In this document: positions 16,901 through 25,582 of the stretch, piece by piece
Layout of the letters: each line of letters begins with the position of its first letter
How positions within the stretch are numbered: position 1 is the first letter of the stretch
Assembly: GCF_031769195.1 (NCBI RefSeq)
Contig: NZ_JAVHNP010000006.1
Span: 124,001-188,000 of the forward strand
From: Vreelandella sp031769195
Lineage (GTDB): Bacteria; Pseudomonadota; Gammaproteobacteria; Pseudomonadales; Halomonadaceae
Reading direction: 5' to 3'
DNA: 64,000 bases
Program-made: the position numbers and the translations under genes
The notes under the pieces: model-generated
What the model was told of the DNA's origin: nothing
Databases searched by the model: none
Seen by the model: only the letters and a program-made list of their open reading frames with translations

Positions 16901-19900
16901 TAACCGCCGCCACTCACTGAATTTTCTGAGCTGCCTGGGCGGCAGCTAACTTGCTCGGCAGTGAGGCGCACGTAGTGCAGGCTTTCTGAGCTGCCTGGGC
17001 GGCAGCTAACGTGGTGCTGCTCTGCGGGGTCTCGGTGCTGCTTTTCTGAGCTGCCTGGGCGGCAGCTAACCACGGCTAGCCAGCGGGCGGACACCCTCAG
17101 CGTTTCTGAGCTGCCTGGGCGGCAGCTAACCCAAATACAGACGTTGTTGCCCACTGTAGCGCTTTCTGAGCTGCCTGGGCGGCAGCTAACCCGATGTCGG
17201 CGGCGGTGATCTCGTCGGTACTTTTCTGAGCTGCCTGGGCGGCAGCTAACTACCTCTCACGCGCCATGATCGAAGCGCGCATTTTCTGAGCTGCCTGGGC
17301 GGCAGCTAACCAAGCCACAAACCGCCGTGTCTTGGCCCTTCGTTTCTGAGCTGCCTGGGCGGCAGCTAACTATAATAAGATGGTTGCGTTGGAAACGTTA
17401 AATTTCTGAGCTGCCTGGGCGGCAGCTAACATGAAGGTTTGGTATTGCCCCTGGTGCAAGCTTTTCTGAGCTGCCTGGGCGGCAGCTAACTTTTATAACC
17501 ATCTATTGGGCGCCCAGCCAAATTTCTGAGCTGCCTGGGCGGCAGCTAACGCTTTGCTTGACCTCTATGTAACTTTTAGCGGTTTCTGAGCTGCCTGGGC
17601 GGCAGCTAACCCCTTTCGTACCAGCTTGTTAGCCTGCTTCATTTTCTGAGCTGCCTGGGCGGCAGCTAACGCCACGGTAGCGGCGGTCGCTTCGCTCGGA
17701 GTTTTCTGAGCTGCCTGGGCGGCAGCTAACGTTGGTAGCTTTCCCATTCAGCATCCAGGTTATTTCTGAGCTGCCTGGGCGGCAGCTAACTGCTCCTTGC
17801 GTAACCCCCCTAGCAAGCGCTATTTCTGAGCTGCCTGGGCGGCAGCTAACCTATCCCAACCGCCTGACGTTTCACTAGCAGGTTTCTGAGCTGCCTGGGC
17901 GGCAGCTAACATTTTTAGCCGTTTGTACCTGCTCTCGCATTTTTTCTGAGCTGCCTGGGCGGCAGCTAACTCATCGCGGTTTCAAACCAAAAAGGCGGAG
18001 TATTTCTGAGCTGCCTGGGCGGCAGCTAACCCTGTTACCTCTAACTCTCAGTCTTCCCGATCTTTCTGAGCTGCCTGGGCGGCAGCTAACTATTTTTTTT
18101 ATAGAGGTGAGAGTGCTGAGGATTTCTGAGCTGCCTGGGCGGCAGCTAACTGCGTAATGAGTTCCTACGTTTGTTCCTCTCTTTTCTGAGCTGCCTGGGC
18201 GGCAGCTAACCGGCAGAAGAAATTAAAAAGATTTTGAAAGCTTTTCTGAGCTGCCTGGGCGGCAGCTAACGTTTTTAGCCGTTTGCACCTGCTCTCGCAT
18301 TTTTTCTGAGCTGCCTGGGCGGCAGCTAACCTACACGCGTTGTAGGCAACTTCTCAGGATCAGTTTCTGAGCTGCCTGGGCGGCAGCTAACTTTGATGAA
18401 TTTATGCCTATCATTTCTTCTACTTTCTGAGCTGCCTGGGCGGCAGCTAACGCCATGGTCATCACCTCAAAACTGAACCAGCTTTTCTGAGCTGCCTGGG
18501 CGGCAGCTAACACAGTGGCGGGCTTTCGTCGCTTATGTGAGGGTTTCTGAGCTGCCTGGGCGGCAGCTAACGACCTGCTGGCGGGTACGGGTGGGCTGAC
18601 GGTTTTCTGAGCTGCCTGGGCGGCAGCTAACACTCCATGGGTATTTATAGCGGTGCTTATGGTTTTCTGAGCTGCCTGGGCGGCAGCTAACAGCTGTTTA
18701 GTGATTGGCGATGATGCCTATTTTTTCTGAGCTGCCTGGGCGGCAGCTAACATGTTTTTGATCGCGGCGAAGTCGTCCTTCGCTTTCTGAGCTGCCTGGG
18801 CGGCAGCTAACTGAACTGGAAGACGGCACGCTGCTGGCCATCTTTTCTGAGCTGCCTGGGCGGCAGCTAACGATCAAATTAACCAATGTATCTGTCAGGC
18901 TTATTTCTGAGCTGCCTGGGCGGCAGCTAACGCTAGCGGCCTGCCGTCAATTAGTGTCACTGATTTCTGAGCTGCCTGGGCGGCAGCTAACGTTCGCGGC
19001 AGTCGGCGCGGCGTTAGCGTCAATTTCTGAGCTGCCTGGGCGGCAGCTAACGACCCCGAAACCCACAGCCGCCACTTGATCCATTTCTGAGCTGCCTGGG
19101 CGGCAGCTAACAGCCATGGACACAAGCATGCCTGAAGGTCTGTTTTCTGAGCTGCCTGGGCGGCAGCTAACGACCGGGGGCATATCCCGCGTTACGTGTA
19201 CCATTTCTGAGCTGCCTGGGCGGCAGCTAACGCAGGTTATCGCCAGCCAGACGGCGGACTATTTTTCTGAGCTGCCTGGGCGGCAGCTAACCAGCGGATT
19301 ATGAGGAAGGCGTGTTTCTGCATTTTCTGAGCTGCCTGGGCGGCAGCTAACACTGCGGAAAAGAATTTGACCCGGGCTGCGTATTTCTGAGCTGCCTGGG
19401 CGGCAGCTAACAAAGGGGAGCAAGACCCGTTGAGGAATCACCAGTTTCTGAGCTGCCTGGGCGGCAGCTAACCTCTTTCTGGTCCTCCTCTTGAGACTGT
19501 CAATTTTCTGAGCTGCCTGGGCGGCAGCTAACTTATTTCATCAACAGGCTCTAACTCTGATATTTTTCTGAGCTGCCTGGGCGGCAGCTAACAGCGTGCG
19601 TTCCCTAGCGGTCACCATCACCCATTTCTGAGCTGCCTGGGCGGCAGCTAACGAAAAGAAACGGGCGGTTTGGCAACTGGAGAAGTTTCTGAGCTGCCTG
19701 GGCGGCAGCTAACAAGTCGCGTATATCAGCATGGCGATGAGCATGGTTTCTGAGCTGCCTGGGCGGCAGCTAACGAGCCCGGCGCTCTTGATCAGCCTTG
19801 CGCTTAGTTTCTGAGCTGCCTGGGCGGCAGCTAACCGCTGGTGTGCTAAGTTCATGGGCGGCAATGATTTCTGAGCTGCCTGGGCGGCAGCTAACGTGCT

Positions 19901-20075
19901 CGCCAATGGTTTCTTGGAAGCGCTCAATTTCTGAGCTGCCTGGGCGGCAGCTAACCCGGAGGGCACCGGTAGCGCTCAGCACGCCGTTTTCTGAGCTGCC
20001 TGGGCGGCAGCTAACACGTACTCGCCGCCCGCCGCCCCAACGCCACCTTTCTGAGCTGCCTGGGCGGCAGCTAAC

Positions 20076-20107
20076 GGGCAAAAAAAACCCGCTCGGCGGC
20101 GGGTTTA
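20076..20107 (-). terminator. Spacer 20 from the leader is an intrinsic terminator in crRNA sense
   Basis: Read on the minus strand, the spacer has AAACCCGC, a 6-nt loop, GCGGGTTT and then five more T (eight T in a row). This is a perfect 8-bp stem with a U tract, oriented with pre-crRNA transcription. It was presumably captured from an invader's terminator. Nineteen spacers lie between it and the leader and 147 beyond it. Confidence 0.8.
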
Positions 20108-21277
20108 TTTCTGAGCTGCCTGGGCGGCAGCTAACGAACAGAACGCTACGCCAAAGTGTTTGTAGATTTTCTGAGCTGCCTGGGCGGCAGCTAACCGTGA
20201 GGGTGTAAGGGATCGTGAGCGCAACTTTTTCTGAGCTGCCTGGGCGGCAGCTAACGTATCAATGGGCCTTTCGGCTCCGGTGCAGGTTTTCTGAGCTGCC
20301 TGGGCGGCAGCTAACGTTCACGTGCGTCATGATCGTCTGGGCGGTCTTTTCTGAGCTGCCTGGGCGGCAGCTAACGAGTTCAGGCCGTTTCAAGCCGGGC
20401 GCTCAGTTTTCTGAGCTGCCTGGGCGGCAGCTAACCGTTATCGTGTGATGCAGATCAGCACTGTGTATTTCTGAGCTGCCTGGGCGGCAGCTAACGAGTA
20501 GGTATCGCTAATCTGTTTATCGTCAGGTTTCTGAGCTGCCTGGGCGGCAGCTAACCGACGCCCCCGGCCTAACCCCGTGTTTGGCATTTTCTGAGCTGCC
20601 TGGGCGGCAGCTAACGCAGTGCTTGCGGTGGGGCTCGAGGAGGCTAAGTTTCTGAGCTGCCTGGGCGGCAGCTAACGTGGATCTCTCCTGTGGCAACGTC
20701 CACGTAGTTTTCTGAGCTGCCTGGGCGGCAGCTAACTACCGGCATGTACTCGCTGCGCAGGCGTTGTATTTCTGAGCTGCCTGGGCGGCAGCTAACGTGG
20801 GCGTGCTATCGAATAACGATGGCTGCGTTTTCTGAGCTGCCTGGGCGGCAGCTAACTGCCTTCGGCTCTTCATGCTGTCTTTATCGCCTTTCTGAGCTGC
20901 CTGGGCGGCAGCTAACTTTGTCCAGTATTGAACTTGCTTATAAGCATGTTTCTGAGCTGCCTGGGCGGCAGCTAACTAAACGTCATCTTTTATACTACTT
21001 TGGTCTAATTTCTGAGCTGCCTGGGCGGCAGCTAACATTTTAAACCTACCTCTCTTGATTTTCCTCGCTTTCTGAGCTGCCTGGGCGGCAGCTAACCTGT
21101 CTAGCATGTTTAGTGACGTTTCTTCCTCTTTTCTGAGCTGCCTGGGCGGCAGCTAACGTTAATGACGCTTTCCTTTCCGCTTTCCGTTTTTTCTGAGCTG
21201 CCTGGGCGGCAGCTAACTCTTGCCCTAAGAGGTTCTGATTGCCCCCCCATTTCTGAGCTGCCTGGGCGGCAGCTAAC

Positions 21278-21324
21278 TAGAGCATATCAAATATAATGTG
21301 CTGATTGTTAAAGAGCTTTAGGTG
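21278..21324 (-). promoter_or_regulatory. CRISPR leader with IHF-like site
   Basis: Only about 47 bases separate the last repeat from the csy4 terminator. The minus strand is AT-rich and contains AATCAGCACATTA (21306-21294), an exact match to the IHF consensus WATCARNNNNTTR, 17-29 bases from the first repeat. IHF bends leaders during I-F spacer integration. Promoter hexamers are not clear: TATATT or TATGCT could serve as -10. Confidence 0.7.
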
Positions 21325-21360
21325 AAAAAAGCGGCACCACCCTTTTCAAAGTGATACCGC
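21325..21360 (-). terminator. Intrinsic terminator of the csy operon
   Basis: On the minus strand GCGGTATCAC pairs with GTGGTGCCGC (10 bp, two G-U pairs, 10-nt loop, 21331-21360), followed by TTTTTT (21325-21330). It lies 46 bases after the csy4 stop and directly before the CRISPR leader, so cas mRNA and pre-crRNA are probably separate transcripts. Confidence 0.85.
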
Positions 21361-21406
21361 TAAGTGGTTGATTATTCGTTACCTATTTCGTCAACGAAAA
21401 AAAGGG

Positions 21407-21976
21407 TCAAAACCAGGGCACCGTCGCTTGAGGGCTTAGCCCATAGTGGTTGAATGCTCCTCCAAGCGCGGTATCCGTCGGTTTATTGTGCTCAATAAAC
21501 AAGCTGAAACGCTGCTGAGTGGAGCGGCTATTGATCGTCACAAAAGGCAGTTCAATGCGTTTGTCTGCCACTTTGGCGTATAGCTGTTTGGCTTCCTCTT
21601 CCGTGATGTTGTGACGCTTGGCATAGCGTTTGGCACGGCTGGGGCTGCCCGTATTAAACTGCCGCCTCGACACATTAATTTGCTTGGCATGGTCAGGTAT
21701 CGCCAGCACTTCGCTTACGCTAACGTGGTCTCGCATCCCCGTTAGCCATGCTTCACTCATCAGCTGTTTTAGACGCGCTTGAGTGCCATGCAATCGCAAG
21801 TGTTCGCCCAAGCTTCGCGCGCGAACGCCGTGTTTATGCAGGGGAAAACTTACGCCGATATCGTCGCTTTCCAGGTCAAACAGTGCCCGGTGCAGTTTGT
21901 TATACAACGCGCCCATTAGCATCGCTGGAGCAAAGTCAGGATCAGGTCGCAGCCGGATATCAATATAGTGATCCAT
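21407..21976 (-). CDS. csy4: Cas6f (Csy4) CRISPR RNA endonuclease
   Basis: The 189-residue protein cuts pre-crRNA at the 3' base of the repeat hairpin and stays bound to the crRNA. It starts MDHYIDIRLRPDP, as in P. aeruginosa Csy4, and has the catalytic His at residue 29 (NKLHR). An Arg/Lys-rich helix (about 115-130, SRAKRYAKRH) should lie in the RNA major groove. The Ser-containing strand NSRSTQQRF and the invariant C-terminal VPWF are present. It is the last gene of the csy operon, 3 bases after csy3, so the array and its processing enzyme are adjacent. Confidence 0.97.
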   Translation of the reverse strand: MDHYIDIRLRPDPDFAPAMLMGALYNKLHRALFDLESDDIGVSFPLHKHGVRARSLGEHLRLHGTQARLKQLMSEAWLTGMRDHVSVSEVLAIPDHAKQINVSRRQFNTGSPSRAKRYAKRHNITEEEAKQLYAKVADKRIELPFVTINSRSTQQRFSLFIEHNKPTDTALGGAFNHYGLSPQATVPWF

Positions 21977-21979
21977 GGC

Positions 21980-23005
21980 TTACCCCGCTTCGCCGAACAC
22001 ACCGCCTCGGATCAGCGTTGCCATCACAAAGTGCTGATTTTCCTTGGAGGGCACTTGGTCTTTAATCATCCAGTTATCTAGCAATGAGTAAAAGTCGGCC
22101 TTCTGCTTGGGCTGGCGGTACGCTTTGCCCTGGGTGGTTACTGAGCCATAAGGCTCAACGGCAATAGGGCCTAAATCTTCATCGTTCTCATTGGGATACC
22201 AGGTGTCGATGGTACGAATGGCGTTACCCAGCTTCTGCGAGTGAATACCGGCAATGTCGCTGACGTGGTAAAGCGTTTTGCTTTTGTCGCCTCGGCCCCG
22301 ATCAAGAATCAGCTCTTGAGACGGGAACACCTCTTGGCCACTGCCTACACGCACGTAGGCCACTACTTCTAGCAGCAAGTGCTGTTCGCCCGCTAACGCA
22401 GAAGCGATGACATCCGCCAGTTCTTTCAGCTCGGTCGTATTCTCAAAAGCACGCAACGAAAGTGACAGTGCATCAAACGTCCACTCTTTGGTGGTTTTAC
22501 CCTGCGCCAATTGGCGAACGCTTACCTCGACTTGCTCGGCGCCCATGCGGTTACGCCACAGAAAGCGACCATTAGCGAGGTTGTTGGCATAGCGATGCGC
22601 CAGCTCGCCAAAGCCTTGCGCTTGTTTATATTCGGCAACGGCCTGTTCTAGCTTGGCTTGGTACTCAGCGTTATTACAGGCCGAAGGCGTTCCAGCACCC
22701 GCCAATACGCGCAGTGTAAAACGAGCAACTAAGGTGTCTGCATCGTGAGGCAGCGTGGCGACATCGACTGTTTGGAGGTTGGGGTTTTCAATCTGCGCGT
22801 CTAGCTTAGCGGGGTCTTGGTCTTTGGCTTTCAGGCGGTTGGAAATGGTGCCGCGCACCGATTTTTCGCGCACTTCTACCGGCTGCCACTGCGGTTCATC
22901 TTGGCGCTTTTCCCAGTTGCTGGCGTAAAGCAGGGCATCGGAAGGGTCGAGCTTGCGCTCAAAAGCGAGGACGGAAGCAGTTTTAAGGGAATCGTTTTTA
23001 GCCAT
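21980..23005 (-). CDS. csy3: Cas7f (Csy3) Cascade backbone protein
   Basis: The 341-residue protein is of normal length for Csy3, six copies of which form the backbone of the type I-F surveillance complex along the crRNA spacer. It begins MAKNDSLKTASVLAFERKLDPSDA. Family-typical stretches include LSLRAFENTTELKELADVIAS and the C-terminal NHFVMATLIRGGVFGEAG-like end (here beginning ENQHFVMATLIRGG). An AAGGAGC SD precedes the ATG. It lies between csy2 (15-base gap) and csy4. Confidence 0.96.
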   Translation of the reverse strand: MAKNDSLKTASVLAFERKLDPSDALLYASNWEKRQDEPQWQPVEVREKSVRGTISNRLKAKDQDPAKLDAQIENPNLQTVDVATLPHDADTLVARFTLRVLAGAGTPSACNNAEYQAKLEQAVAEYKQAQGFGELAHRYANNLANGRFLWRNRMGAEQVEVSVRQLAQGKTTKEWTFDALSLSLRAFENTTELKELADVIASALAGEQHLLLEVVAYVRVGSGQEVFPSQELILDRGRGDKSKTLYHVSDIAGIHSQKLGNAIRTIDTWYPNENDEDLGPIAVEPYGSVTTQGKAYRQPKQKADFYSLLDNWMIKDQVPSKENQHFVMATLIRGGVFGEAG

Positions 23006-23020
23006 GATAAAGCTCCTTGT

Positions 23021-23989
23021 TTACTGTGCTGAGGCGCGAAGGTGATAGTCGTTATTAAGACGGTAGAGGCCCGCTTCTTCGTCGTTATCAACGTACCAAA
23101 GCAGGTCTTCAGGTTGCTTCATGCGGTGCGGGCTAACCCATTCACCCATGGAGTAGAGACTTTCGACAAAGCGGAACGGGGTCTTGGTATCACGGGCGTT
23201 GGCGACTTCACCTGGCTGGAAAAGATCTGAAATAGCGCCATAACCCACTGGAATGGGCACCAACCAGCCGCGATAGGGCCGCTGCGCCTGCCAAACAGGC
23301 TTCTCGTTGGGCTCGCCTTCATTTTCTAACGTGCACACATGGTTAAGACGAGAGAGGTCTAACCATGCATCCAGTAAACTGGCGTCTGGCTTTTGCTGTT
23401 GCAGTGTTTGAAGGTGCTCGGTGAGGTAGTCATCCCGCAGCGTGAGGGCAAAGCCCGGCAGCCAGCGCCGCTTTAAGCGAGCAAACTGCTTTTGCCGCTC
23501 TTCTTCATCGTCATCAAGCGTGACCCATTGCGGGCGTTGTTTATGGGTTGGCACCGCACGGTTAGGGATGACACTGCCTCCGGCAATGCGCATGCCCGAT
23601 ACAATCTCTCCAATTTGTTTAGCGATATTCTCATGCTCGCTTTCTGCAGCGCCGGTATCAATTGTAAAGATCAGCGTGATATCTATATGGATGCGCCCTT
23701 CTTCTACAATCGCTGCCGTGCCACCTGATTTATCCACCGGGTTACGGGTGAGGTGAAAGCCCCGGATATAGCCACCCTCAGTGGCCTGGGCTTCAAAGTC
23801 ATGGCAAATAACCCCAACGCGGCCTAACGAAATGGGAAGACTCGCCTCTGCTAACTTCCGCTCTAGCGCATGCATCAAGCCCACAAAAGCACTCATGGCA
23901 GGAAAGCCCCAGGTCACTGGGCTGGAAATCGCGTTGGCGTTTTGTACCCGCAGGCGCGGCAGGACTAGGAGGTTTTTCACTTCACTCAT
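23021..23989 (-). CDS. csy2: Cas5f (Csy2) Cascade subunit
   Basis: The 322-residue protein caps the 5' handle of the crRNA together with Csy1 in the type I-F complex. It begins MSEVKNLLVLPRLRVQNANAI, the conserved RAMP-like N terminus. The GFPAMSAFVGLMHAL segment and RGFHLTRNP are also typical. The start at 23989 is chosen because an AGGAGG SD sits 8 bases before it inside the csy1 3' end. ATG 23995 and GTG 23998 are too close to that SD. It overlaps csy1 by 8 bases, which implies translational coupling. Confidence 0.95.
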   Translation of the reverse strand: MSEVKNLLVLPRLRVQNANAISSPVTWGFPAMSAFVGLMHALERKLAEASLPISLGRVGVICHDFEAQATEGGYIRGFHLTRNPVDKSGGTAAIVEEGRIHIDITLIFTIDTGAAESEHENIAKQIGEIVSGMRIAGGSVIPNRAVPTHKQRPQWVTLDDDEEERQKQFARLKRRWLPGFALTLRDDYLTEHLQTLQQQKPDASLLDAWLDLSRLNHVCTLENEGEPNEKPVWQAQRPYRGWLVPIPVGYGAISDLFQPGEVANARDTKTPFRFVESLYSMGEWVSPHRMKQPEDLLWYVDNDEEAGLYRLNNDYHLRASAQ

Positions 23990-25358
23990 CGTCATCACCT
24001 CCTAGCAGGTTGGTTAAGTCTTCCGTTAGGCTTTCCATCCAGCGGCGATCACGATCCTGCAGGCGTTGATGGGTCGCATCTTTCGCGAGCGCTTTCTTCC
24101 AGTGGCGGAACTCCACATCACCTAAAGGCAGCTTTCCGCCTAACGCGGCATTGAGCCAGCTAGCAAAGCGGTGGCGAATATCATCTGCCCATTCCACGCT
24201 GTTTCGAGCTTCACGAAAAGCAATATCATCTTCGGCACGACCAGGGTCTAGCCAATACATTTCTTCTACCGATAATTCACACTTTTCATCGTCGCTCCAG
24301 CCCGCAGGCAGGCTATGCATCTGCATGGCAAACAGCGCCAGCTCATCCATCAACATGGCTGTGTAGTCATCGCGCAGGTCGCGGGTGTGCATATCTGACG
24401 TAGGGTTGGTTTCAAGAAACTGTTTGAGGTCTTTAACCAGCGAACGCACGTCTGAACGACTGCCAAAGATGCCGGGGTGAGAGAATACCGTCGCGGTTTT
24501 CAGCGGCGGACGAATATCTCGAACATTCCAGCTGGGTGGCATAGAGGCCAGCAAATAGTTATTGCCACCCCGTTCGCTATTCAGCTGCGAGATATTCTGC
24601 GGCTTGGTGCCACCCAATTTCTGTGCAGCCAAGTTGGGGTAGCTGTGCACGGGTTGCCCAGCGTACTTGCCTTCTCGCTTGGCCTTACGTGCCTCTTTGG
24701 CCTCTTCGCTAAAGCGATCATGGTTAATGGTTTGGAATACACGGTGCGCCAGCGAAGTGGCGTAAAGTGGTGCGAGCAGATGGAAGTTCTCAGCGTCATT
24801 TTCTACGTCTGCTGCATCCTCCCCCACTAGCCAGTAGAGCTGCTTGCCTCGGGTATGCGAGGCATGCTCACCACGCGGTTCAGTAATCGCCGCAAAGGCT
24901 CTGATCCATGCTTGAGCCTGCTCAGGATTATCGCTTAACGCTTTTGCCAGCTCAGTGTCGTTTTCCAGCGCCCGCTCAAGTAACGACTTTCCCTCAAATT
25001 GCAGCTTCAAGAACTTATAAACATCCAAGGCGGCAGCGTTCCCTACGACATCGCCCGCAAAATCAGCGGGTAGCGTGTGGCTGCCAACAAGATGATGATT
25101 GTTTAGCGATTCAGGTGGGGCGTAAAGATTGGAGCCTCTGGCATCCGGATGAAGAGGTTTGAGGGAGTGGGTGACGACTTGCAGTTGACCAACGCGCCTT
25201 GCTGCATCGTTGATCCAGGTATCGAATTGGAACTGCTCAACCAATGCTTGGTATTTTGAATCGTCGGGAGCTAGCTTTTCTGCCTTGGTATCAAAGCGCT
25301 CTTTTAAGAAGGCTTTAATCCCAGAGCGAATTTCTGCTGCTCTGCTATTATCTGCCAT
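23982..25358 (-). CDS. csy1: Cas8f (Csy1) Cascade large subunit
   Basis: The 458-residue protein is the PAM-recognising large subunit of the type I-F complex. It was identified by position, by size similar to known Csy1 (about 430-450) and by family-like stretches: ASHTRGKQLYWLVG, LGGTKPQNISQLNSERGG and LLASMPPSWN. The acidic tail GGDDDE overlaps the csy2 start. A 224-base gap separates it from cas2/3, with a palindrome and possible promoter, so csy1-4 may be an independent transcription unit. Confidence 0.95.
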   Translation of the reverse strand: MADNSRAAEIRSGIKAFLKERFDTKAEKLAPDDSKYQALVEQFQFDTWINDAARRVGQLQVVTHSLKPLHPDARGSNLYAPPESLNNHHLVGSHTLPADFAGDVVGNAAALDVYKFLKLQFEGKSLLERALENDTELAKALSDNPEQAQAWIRAFAAITEPRGEHASHTRGKQLYWLVGEDAADVENDAENFHLLAPLYATSLAHRVFQTINHDRFSEEAKEARKAKREGKYAGQPVHSYPNLAAQKLGGTKPQNISQLNSERGGNNYLLASMPPSWNVRDIRPPLKTATVFSHPGIFGSRSDVRSLVKDLKQFLETNPTSDMHTRDLRDDYTAMLMDELALFAMQMHSLPAGWSDDEKCELSVEEMYWLDPGRAEDDIAFREARNSVEWADDIRHRFASWLNAALGGKLPLGDVEFRHWKKALAKDATHQRLQDRDRRWMESLTEDLTNLLGGDDDE

Positions 25359-25435
25359 ACGTTTTCCCTTTGGTTATCAAACTCTGCTGGCATAGAAATG
25401 ATGATAAATCACAGCGATTACATCTTTAGTATTCT

Positions 25436-25454
25436 TTGGTCTGAAGAAGACCAA
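25436..25454 (-). promoter_or_regulatory. Palindrome and possible promoter upstream of csy1
   Basis: TTGGTCT and AGACCAA form a perfect 7-bp inverted repeat with a 5-nt centre. On the minus strand its first half (TTGGTC) is 17 bases from TACTAA, which could act as -35 and -10 elements for csy1. No T tract follows, so it looks more like an operator than a terminator. Confidence 0.4.
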
Positions 25455-25582
25455 TAATTTGTTGGCTTATGCTCACAATTCCCAAGCCTTTCCTGGCTTG
25501 CTAAAGACAGCGCGGATGCGCTTACTGGCATACAAGCGCTGGTTTGCGAAACACTCACAGATATTAACGAGCATGCTTAATT

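Larger units (their letters stand above)
11229..21277 (-). CRISPR. Type I-F CRISPR array, 168 repeats and 167 spacers
   Basis: A 28-base repeat recurs every 60 bases. On the plus strand it starts TTTCTG, has the palindrome AGCTGCC-TGGGC-GGCAGCT and ends AAC. Its complement starts GTTAGCTGCC and ends CAGAAA, the form of type I-F repeats cut by Cas6f. I count three decayed distal repeats (11229, 11289, truncated 11349) and 165 from 11400 to 21250. Spacers are 32 nt; ten are 33 nt. Single-base variants occur at 12023, 12806 and 16446. The decay on the left and the IHF-bearing leader on the right place transcription on the minus strand and new spacers near 21.25 kb. Confidence 0.99.

Noticed and set aside
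18061..18120. Plus-strand terminator formed by a repeat stem and a following run of eight T in a spacer
   Set aside because: The T run begins several bases after the repeat stem and lies on the strand opposite to pre-crRNA transcription, so an effect on the array is unlikely.
11400..21277. Many open frames in the array encoding repeated peptides such as ELPGRQLT, LAAAQAAQK and VSCRPGSSE, resembling repeat proteins
   Set aside because: The 28-base repeat has no stop in several frames and the 60-base period is a multiple of three, so repeats stay in frame. These are translated CRISPR repeats, not genes.
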